This document shows positions 58,982 to 64,000 of a stretch of DNA of 64,000 nt, one piece after another; positions within the stretch are counted from its first letter, which is position 1, and every line of letters starts with the position of its first letter. This stretch comes from Taibaiella chishuiensis (GTDB lineage: Bacteria > Bacteroidota > Bacteroidia > Chitinophagales > Chitinophagaceae): contig NZ_PYGD01000009.1 of assembly GCF_003014535.1 (NCBI RefSeq), positions 62,001 to 126,000 on the forward strand. The letters run 5' to 3'. Made by a program: the position numbers and the translations under genes. A model generated the notes under the pieces. That model worked only from the letters and a program-made list of their open reading frames with translations. It was not told the DNA's origin and made no database searches.

Positions 58982-59578
58982 ATGGTCTATGCATTCAAGG
59001 GGTTTATCCCGGTCGTACATCCTTCTTCTTTTATCCATCCGCTGGCAACGGTAACCGGTAATGTCGTAATCGGGCGCAATGTTTATATCGGTCCCGGCTG
59101 TGCCCTGCGCGGTGACTGGGGCGGGATCGAGATCGCCGATGGTTGTAATGTGCAGGAAAACTGTACCATCCATATGTTCCCCGGTGTTACCACCCGCCTG
59201 GAAGAAGGCGCCCATATCGGTCACGGCGCTATTATACATGGTGCGCACATCGGCCGTAATGCCATGGTGGGTATGAACGCTGTAGTAATGGACGATGTGG
59301 AGGTAGGCGATGAATGCATCATCGGTGCGCTTTCCCTCGTTACCGCGAATACCATACTGCCGCCAAGATCGCTGGTAGTCGGCAACCCCGGCAAGATCAT
59401 TAAAGAAGTAAGCGACGATATGATCGCCTGGAAAACCAAGGGTACCCGGCTGTATCAGGCATTGCCCGCCGATATGCAGCAGTTCTGGCAGGCCTGCGAT
59501 CCGCTGAGCGAAATGCCCGCCGACCGCCCGGCACAGGAAAGCCTCTACGAAACCTGGAACAAGATCAAAGGATCCTGA
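58982..59578 (+). CDS. paaY: PaaY-like hexapeptide-repeat thioesterase
   Basis: 198 residues from ATG at 58982 (MVYAFKGFIPVVHPSSFIHP). It is a left-handed beta-helix of hexapeptide repeats of the gamma-carbonic-anhydrase type: VTGNVVIGRNVYIGPGCALR, NCTIHMFPG, HIGHGAIIHGAHIGRNAMVG. Metal-ligand His residues are present in the IHMFP and HIGHGAIIHG segments. The C-terminal extension (about 170-198: SLYETWNKI) and overall length match E. coli PaaY, which hydrolyses dead-end CoA thioesters in phenylacetate degradation. paaB and paaC lie 2.7 kb downstream, supporting this. A plain gamma-carbonic anhydrase remains the alternative. Confidence 0.85.
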   Translation: MVYAFKGFIPVVHPSSFIHPLATVTGNVVIGRNVYIGPGCALRGDWGGIEIADGCNVQENCTIHMFPGVTTRLEEGAHIGHGAIIHGAHIGRNAMVGMNAVVMDDVEVGDECIIGALSLVTANTILPPRSLVVGNPGKIIKEVSDDMIAWKTKGTRLYQALPADMQQFWQACDPLSEMPADRPAQESLYETWNKIKGS

Positions 59579-59683
59579 TAACCCGGTTGGCCTGCTTGTA
59601 CATGAACTGTTAAGATCGTCGCAGTGCTTAAACTTTTGCTTTACCCGCTTATCTATTCCTGTAGTAACCAAATCATTTTTGTT

Positions 59684-60157
59684 ATGAAAAAGGTATTTGT
59701 AATGGCATGTTTGCTGGCCGGGTTTATGATGATGCATGGCGATGTTGCTGCCCAGGGCAGGGGACACGGGTACGATAAGCACCATAAAGAAGATAAAGCG
59801 TATCGTAAAGGTTACCGGAAAGGATATAATACCGCGGCAAGACAGAACGGTCCGCCCGCCTGGGCGCCTGCACATGGCTACCGCGCCAAAAACCATGTGT
59901 ATTTTCCCGATTATTATACCTTTTACGACCCGAGTCGTAATGGTTATGTATACTGGCAAAATAATGCCTGGCTCTTTTCCCGTACGGTACCCTCCTTTAT
60001 GGCCAGTGTAGACCTGGGCAGGGCAAGGATACAGGTACTGGGCGACCTGCCCTTGGCTACGCGTCCCGAGCCTAACTTCAGCAGGTATTACCGGATGTAC
60101 CCTCCGGGGCCATCGGTAAACATTAATATTCCGCATCCGCCGTTTCCACGCCGTTAA
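59684..60157 (+). CDS. Small exported basic protein, unknown function
   Basis: 157 residues from ATG at 59684 (MKKVFVMACLLAGFMMMHGD, signal peptide to about residue 24). An open GTG at 59624 is upstream but would add 20 residues of non-signal sequence. The mature N-terminus is highly basic and His/Tyr-rich (YDKHHKEDKAYRKGYRKGYN). The middle has aromatic patches (DYYTFYDPSRNGYVYWQNNA), and the C-terminus is Pro-rich (PGPSVNINIPHPPFP). No Cys pair or lipobox is present. It may bind the cell surface or an acidic polymer (inference). A terminator follows. Confidence 0.75.
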   Translation: MKKVFVMACLLAGFMMMHGDVAAQGRGHGYDKHHKEDKAYRKGYRKGYNTAARQNGPPAWAPAHGYRAKNHVYFPDYYTFYDPSRNGYVYWQNNAWLFSRTVPSFMASVDLGRARIQVLGDLPLATRPEPNFSRYYRMYPPGPSVNINIPHPPFPRR

Positions 60158-60178
60158 TAATAAAAGAACAAACAAGTA

Positions 60179-60209
60179 AGCAGCCTGCCGGTACCACCGG
60201 CAGGCTGCT
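60179..60209 (+). terminator. Terminator after the basic exported protein gene
   Basis: A 14-base stem (agcagcctgccggt / accggcaggctgct) with an acc loop, 21 bases past the stop codon. No T run follows, but the stem is very stable. Confidence 0.75.
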
Positions 60210-60420
60210 GATGTAAACGGGACAGTGGTTTATATATTAAAGAAACGGGCTTGCCGGGTGGAATAGCTCACTGATCCCGGTTGCAAAGCCATTCCGCGTG
60301 CTGCCTTCTGTATACCTGGCGGGCCGCAGGCAACCGGCCGGTACCGGGCAGCACCTTATTATTGCCCGATGTATTAACTAATGCCACATTTTAAGTAACT
60401 TCGCGGCCTATTTAAGTAAC

Positions 60421-62217
60421 ATGAAGCATATCCGTAATTTTTGCATTATTGCCCATATCGACCATGGGAAGAGTACCCTTGCCGACCGCCTGCTGGAGCA
60501 TACCAAAACGATATCCTCGCGGGATATGCAGGCCCAGGTGCTCGACGACATGGACCTGGAACGAGAGAAAGGCATTACGATTAAGAGTCACGCCATCCAG
60601 ATCGACCATGTGCATAAAGGCGAAAAATACACGCTTAACCTGATCGATACCCCGGGTCACGTAGACTTCTCCTATGAGGTGAGCCGTGCGCTGGCTGCCT
60701 GCGAAGGCGCGCTGCTGCTGGTAGACGCCTCCCAGGGTATACAGGCACAGACCATTTCCAACCTCTACCTTGCTATCGAAAACGACCTGGAAATTATCCC
60801 GGTTATCAATAAGATCGATATGGACGGGGCCATGATCCCCGAAGTAACCGACCAGATCGTAGACCTGATCGGCTGCAAACCCGAAGATATTATCCTGGCC
60901 AGCGGTAAAAGCGGTATCGGTATCGACGAAATCCTCGAAGCCATTATCGACCGGATACCCTCACCCAAAGGCAATGAAGAAGCGCCTTTGCAGGCCCTGA
61001 TCTTCGATTCGGTATTCAACTCCTTCCGCGGTATCATCGTATACTACAGGGTAGTAAACGGTACCATCAAAAAAGGCGATAAAGTAAAATTTGTACATAC
61101 CAGTAAAGAGTACGGCGCCGACGAGGTGGGTATTCTGAAACTGGGCCTCAGCCCCAAGCAGGAAGTAAGAGCCGGCGATGTGGGTTATATCATTACGGGC
61201 ATTAAAAATGCCAAAGAAGTAAAAGTGGGTGATACCATTACCCTGGTAAGCAATCCTACGCAGGAAGCCGTAAAAGGTTTCGAGGATGTGAAGCCCATGG
61301 TATTTGCCGGTATCTTCCCGGTAAGCACCGACGAATTCGAGGAGCTGCGCGACTGCATGGAAAAACTGCAGCTTAACGACGCTTCGCTTTCGTTCGAACC
61401 GGAGACCTCGCAGGCCCTGGGCTTCGGGTTCCGTTGCGGATTCCTGGGCATGTTGCACATGGAGATCATCCAGGAAAGGCTGGAAAGGGAGTTTAACCAG
61501 ACGGTGATCACTACCGTGCCGAACGTTAGTTTTTATGCCTATACCACCCGGGAAAAGGATGTGAAAATTATCGTGAACAACCCGGCGCAGATGCCGGATC
61601 CCAGCAGGCTGGACCGTATCGAAGAGCCGTTTATCCGGGCGCAGATCATTACCCTGCCGGACTATATCGGTAATATTATGACGCTTTGCCTGGGTAAAAG
61701 GGGTATCCTGATCAACCAGAACTACCTGACGCCAACCCGTGTAGAGCTGATCTTCGAAATGCCGCTGGCCGAGATCGTGTTCGACTTCTACGATAAACTG
61801 AAATCCAGTACCCGTGGTTACGCCTCGTTCGACTACCAGCCACTGGACTACCGCGAAAGCGATATCGCTAAAATGGATATCCTGCTGAACGGCGATAAAG
61901 TGGATGCGCTGAGCGCACTGATCCACCGCAGCCGCGCCCAGGACTTCGGCCGCAAACTGTGTTCCAAACTGAAAGAGCTCCTGCCGAGCCAGCAGTTTAT
62001 GATCGCGATACAGGCTGCCATCGGTTCCAAGATCGTAGCCCGCGAAACCATTTCTGCACAGCGTAAGGATGTAACGGCAAAATGTTATGGCGGTGACATC
62101 TCCCGTAAACGTAAACTGCTGGAGAAACAGAAGGAAGGTAAGAAACGTATGCGCCAGATCGGTAACGTAGAAGTGCCCCAGGAAGCATTCCTTGCCGTAT
62201 TGAAACTCGACGATTAA
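60421..62217 (+). CDS. lepA: Elongation factor 4 (LepA), ribosomal back-translocase
   Basis: 598 residues, the family length. The G domain has G1 AHIDHGKST (about 11-19), G3 DTPGHVDF (about 78-85) and G4 NKIDM (about 132-136). Domains II, III and V follow, with [15 protein letters not shown] and the LepA-specific C-terminal domain ([40 protein letters not shown]). This GTPase acts on stalled or misassembled ribosomes under stress. ATG at 60421 is supported by the start [16 protein letters not shown] of LepA proteins. TAACTTCG (60396-60403) is a near match to a -7 box. paaB begins only 33 bases downstream, so the two may be co-transcribed, which is unusual. Confidence 0.96.
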   Translation: MKHIRNFCIIAHIDHGKSTLADRLLEHTKTISSRDMQAQVLDDMDLEREKGITIKSHAIQIDHVHKGEKYTLNLIDTPGHVDFSYEVSRALAACEGALLLVDASQGIQAQTISNLYLAIENDLEIIPVINKIDMDGAMIPEVTDQIVDLIGCKPEDIILASGKSGIGIDEILEAIIDRIPSPKGNEEAPLQALIFDSVFNSFRGIIVYYRVVNGTIKKGDKVKFVHTSKEYGADEVGILKLGLSPKQEVRAGDVGYIITGIKNAKEVKVGDTITLVSNPTQEAVKGFEDVKPMVFAGIFPVSTDEFEELRDCMEKLQLNDASLSFEPETSQALGFGFRCGFLGMLHMEIIQERLEREFNQTVITTVPNVSFYAYTTREKDVKIIVNNPAQMPDPSRLDRIEEPFIRAQIITLPDYIGNIMTLCLGKRGILINQNYLTPTRVELIFEMPLAEIVFDFYDKLKSSTRGYASFDYQPLDYRESDIAKMDILLNGDKVDALSALIHRSRAQDFGRKLCSKLKELLPSQQFMIAIQAAIGSKIVARETISAQRKDVTAKCYGGDISRKRKLLEKQKEGKKRMRQIGNVEVPQEAFLAVLKLDD

Positions 62218-62249
62218 ATAATACTAAGTACCATACTAAAAACGAATTT

Positions 62250-62534
62250 ATGAATAACGAATGGCCGCTGTGGGAGATCTTTATCCGCAGCAAAACAGGA
62301 CTGGATCATAAACATGTAGGCAGCCTGCATGCAGTAGATGCGGAAATGGCGATCGAAAATGCCAGGGACGTGTATACCCGCCGTATGGAAGGGGTAAGCA
62401 TCTGGGCCGTGGAGAGCAAATACATCCACGCTTCCAATCCCGATGATGCCGGTGAGCTGTACGATCCTGCGAATGATAAGGTGTACCGCCATCCTACCTT
62501 TTATGAATTACCGATAGAATTAAAACACATGTAA
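62250..62534 (+). CDS. paaB: Phenylacetyl-CoA epoxidase subunit PaaB
   Basis: 94 residues, matching the family length. WPLWEIFIRSKTGLDHKHVG, LHAVDAEMAIENARDVYTRR and the YRHPTFYELP C-terminus are diagnostic. PaaB bridges the PaaA-PaaC heterodimers of the multicomponent epoxidase, which turns phenylacetyl-CoA into the ring-1,2-epoxide. It has no catalytic site of its own. It lies 33 bases after lepA and 48 bases before paaC; the catalytic subunit gene paaA is not in the window. Confidence 0.93.
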   Translation: MNNEWPLWEIFIRSKTGLDHKHVGSLHAVDAEMAIENARDVYTRRMEGVSIWAVESKYIHASNPDDAGELYDPANDKVYRHPTFYELPIELKHM

Positions 62535-62582
62535 GCTGCGCCCCCCGGGGCTTATAGCTTATGCTTAATTTTTTTGCGGAGC

Positions 62583-63398
62583 ATGTCGATCAATAAACTC
62601 AAATATGTGCTGCAGCATGCAGACAATGCCCTGATCATGGGGCACCGTATCAGCGAGTGGTGCGGGCATGGTCCTATTCTTGAACAGGACATTGCCCTGA
62701 CCAATACTGCGCTCGACCACCTGGGCCAGGCACGCAGCCTGTACCAGTACGCCGCAGACCTGTACAATGGCCTGCCGGATGCGGAAAAAGCAGATTTTTT
62801 CTCTTCTCCTGTATTTGCCGGTCTGCAAACCCCGGTTACAGAAGATACCCTTGCTTACCTCAGGGATGGCTGGGACTTCAGGAATGTATTACTTGCAGAA
62901 CAAGGAAACGGTGATTGGGCTTATACCATAGCCCGTTCGTTCCTGTACGATAATTATACCGTATTGCTCTATACTGCCCTGCAGCAGAGTAACGACGAGC
63001 GTCTGGCCGCCATTGCCGAAAAATCCCTTAAAGAAGCGCTGTACCATCGTAAGTGGAGCAGCGAATGGGTGATACGCCTGGGCGACGGTACCGAAGAAAG
63101 TCATGCCCGGATGAAAGAGGCTATGGAAGAACGCTGGTCGTTCGCCGGCGAAATGTTTATCGGATCGGAGGCTGACAAAGCAATGCTTGCCGAAGGCGCA
63201 GGCGCAGATCTCGAAGCCCTGAAGAGCCAGTGGAGCAACCGGGTGAACGAAGTGCTGACCGAAGCCACCCTCGACCTGCAACCGGCCGATGCCTGGATGC
63301 AAACCGGTGGTAAAGACGGCAATCACTCTGAACATCTCGGTTACATTCTCGCTGAAATGCAGTACATGCAGCGGGCTTATCCCGGTATGGAATGGTAA
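62583..63398 (+). CDS. paaC: Phenylacetyl-CoA epoxidase subunit PaaC
   Basis: 271 residues from ATG at 62583; an open TTG at 62574 is three codons upstream but less likely. It is a ferritin-like four-helix bundle: NKLKYVLQHADNALIMGHRI, EWCGHGPILEQDIALTNTAL, DHLGQARSLYQYAADLYNG and the C-terminal HLGYILAEMQYMQRAYPG. PaaC is the structural partner of the catalytic PaaA and itself lacks a working di-iron centre. It is somewhat longer than E. coli PaaC (248). It is followed 24 bases on by a polysaccharide deacetylase gene rather than paaD. Confidence 0.92.
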   Translation: MSINKLKYVLQHADNALIMGHRISEWCGHGPILEQDIALTNTALDHLGQARSLYQYAADLYNGLPDAEKADFFSSPVFAGLQTPVTEDTLAYLRDGWDFRNVLLAEQGNGDWAYTIARSFLYDNYTVLLYTALQQSNDERLAAIAEKSLKEALYHRKWSSEWVIRLGDGTEESHARMKEAMEERWSFAGEMFIGSEADKAMLAEGAGADLEALKSQWSNRVNEVLTEATLDLQPADAWMQTGGKDGNHSEHLGYILAEMQYMQRAYPGMEW

Positions 63399-63422
63399 AA
63401 AAGAACCTGTAAATTTTTAGTT

Positions 63423-64000
63423 CTGAACACTAAGTTTCATTATTTCTCCCTGTTTGCACTCCTGCTATTCCTTCATGTAATAGCAGGAGTCTGTTTTAAT
63501 GGCTATTCCGCCTGGTGGATCCTGGTGTGTATCCTGGCCTATGTAACGACACTGGCCTTGGGTAGTTTTTTTATAGGCTGGAATTTTTATATGCGGTCTA
63601 TGAATAAGTTGCCCCTGTTGCGTATCGGCTTCCAGCAGGCGCAGTTCCAGGTGGCGCACCGGGGTAAAGAGGTGGCGCTCACCTTCGACGACGGTCCGGC
63701 AGCGCCCACGGCAGCTATATTGGATGTGCTGGCCAAAGAAAAGGTGCCGGCAACTTTTTTCCTGATCGGTAAAAACATAACCGGCAATGAGGCCCTGGTT
63801 AAACGCATGGCCAACGAAGGGCATACGATCGGCAATCATAGCTTTAACCATGCCGTTGGCTTCGACTGGCAGTCGGTCGGTGCGATGCAGTTGGAACTGG
63901 AACAAACCTCCGCTGCGATAGAAGCAGTAACCGGTAAACCGGTAAGCCTGTTCCGGCCACCCTACGGCGTTACCAATCCTAACCTGGCCAGGGCCGTTGG
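63423..64000 (+). CDS. Polysaccharide deacetylase (NodB), membrane-anchored, partial
   Basis: The C-terminus is cut by the window edge. The NodB core shows catalytic base and metal Asp in ALTFDDGP (about residues 86-93), the zinc pair in NHSFNH (HxxxH) and RPPYG. It removes N- or O-acetyl groups from chitin-like or peptidoglycan polymers. Upstream in frame lie two transmembrane helices (FHYFSLFALLLFLHVIAG and WWILVCILAYVTTLALGSFF), as in related Bacteroidota enzymes. No ATG, GTG or TTG precedes helix one after the paaC stop codon; CTG at 63423 (CTG-AAC-ACT-AAG) is the likeliest start. A GTG inside helix two and an ATG after it would lose the anchor. Confidence 0.85.
   Translation, partial: MNTKFHYFSLFALLLFLHVIAGVCFNGYSAWWILVCILAYVTTLALGSFFIGWNFYMRSMNKLPLLRIGFQQAQFQVAHRGKEVALTFDDGPAAPTAAILDVLAKEKVPATFFLIGKNITGNEALVKRMANEGHTIGNHSFNHAVGFDWQSVGAMQLELEQTSAAIEAVTGKPVSLFRPPYGVTNPNLARAV

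Overview
The window looks like a chromosomal segment of a Bacteroidota bacterium, most likely of the Chitinophagia/Chitinophagaceae (family level is inference). Pointers are the many exported proteins ending in type IX secretion (T9SS) type A sorting domains, an S46 dipeptidyl-peptidase, the tandem clpP pair, ECF sigma factors paired with beta-barrel membrane proteins, and repeated -7 boxes of the Bacteroidota form TAnnTTTG. No rRNA, tRNA, CRISPR array, insertion sequence or prophage was recognised.

Layout. 1-5.9 kb: two minus-strand surface proteins, one with SprB-type repeats (its C-terminus lies outside the window) and one with seven PKD repeats. 6-13 kb: metabolism and stress genes, namely 1-pyrroline-5-carboxylate dehydrogenase, Dps with a small partner gene, DPP7, leucyl aminopeptidase and an XRE regulator. 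13-21.8 kb: an AT-rich leader region, a 1822-residue glycine-rich/HYR adhesin and two smaller T9SS cargo proteins. 21.8-35.2 kb: mostly housekeeping genes (lysS, dnaX, tsaB, ridA, clpP pair, a thioesterase, a winged-helix protein) plus a first ECF sigma/trans-envelope barrel pair. 35.7-40.5 kb: a second sigma/barrel pair and an M1 aminopeptidase lipoprotein. 40.8-50.1 kb: two tandem 1.2-kilo-residue beta-helix/PKD T9SS proteins, then three tandem copies of a 131-134-residue exported family that I do not recognise. 50.2-58.7 kb: a DUF937 protein, an ABC-F ATPase, two T9SS cargo proteins, a small exported protein and an 806-residue tail-spike-like surface protein. 58.9-64 kb: paaY, a small exported protein, lepA, then paaB and paaC, and a polysaccharide deacetylase cut by the window edge.

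How the genes fit together. The dominant theme is the cell surface: about a third of the sequence encodes large repeat-rich secreted proteins, eight of them with a visible T9SS sorting domain. A second theme is peptide use: DPP7, M17 and M1 aminopeptidases and P5C dehydrogenase would turn oligopeptides into amino acids and glutamate. A third is phenylacetate catabolism, but paaB/paaC sit behind lepA with no paaA in the window.

The best candidates for undescribed biology are the two sigma-factor/trans-envelope barrel modules, the three-copy small exported family, and the giant HYR adhesin without its own sorting signal lying beside two sorting-signal proteins. Several promoters put the predicted transcription start on the start codon itself, suggesting leaderless messages.
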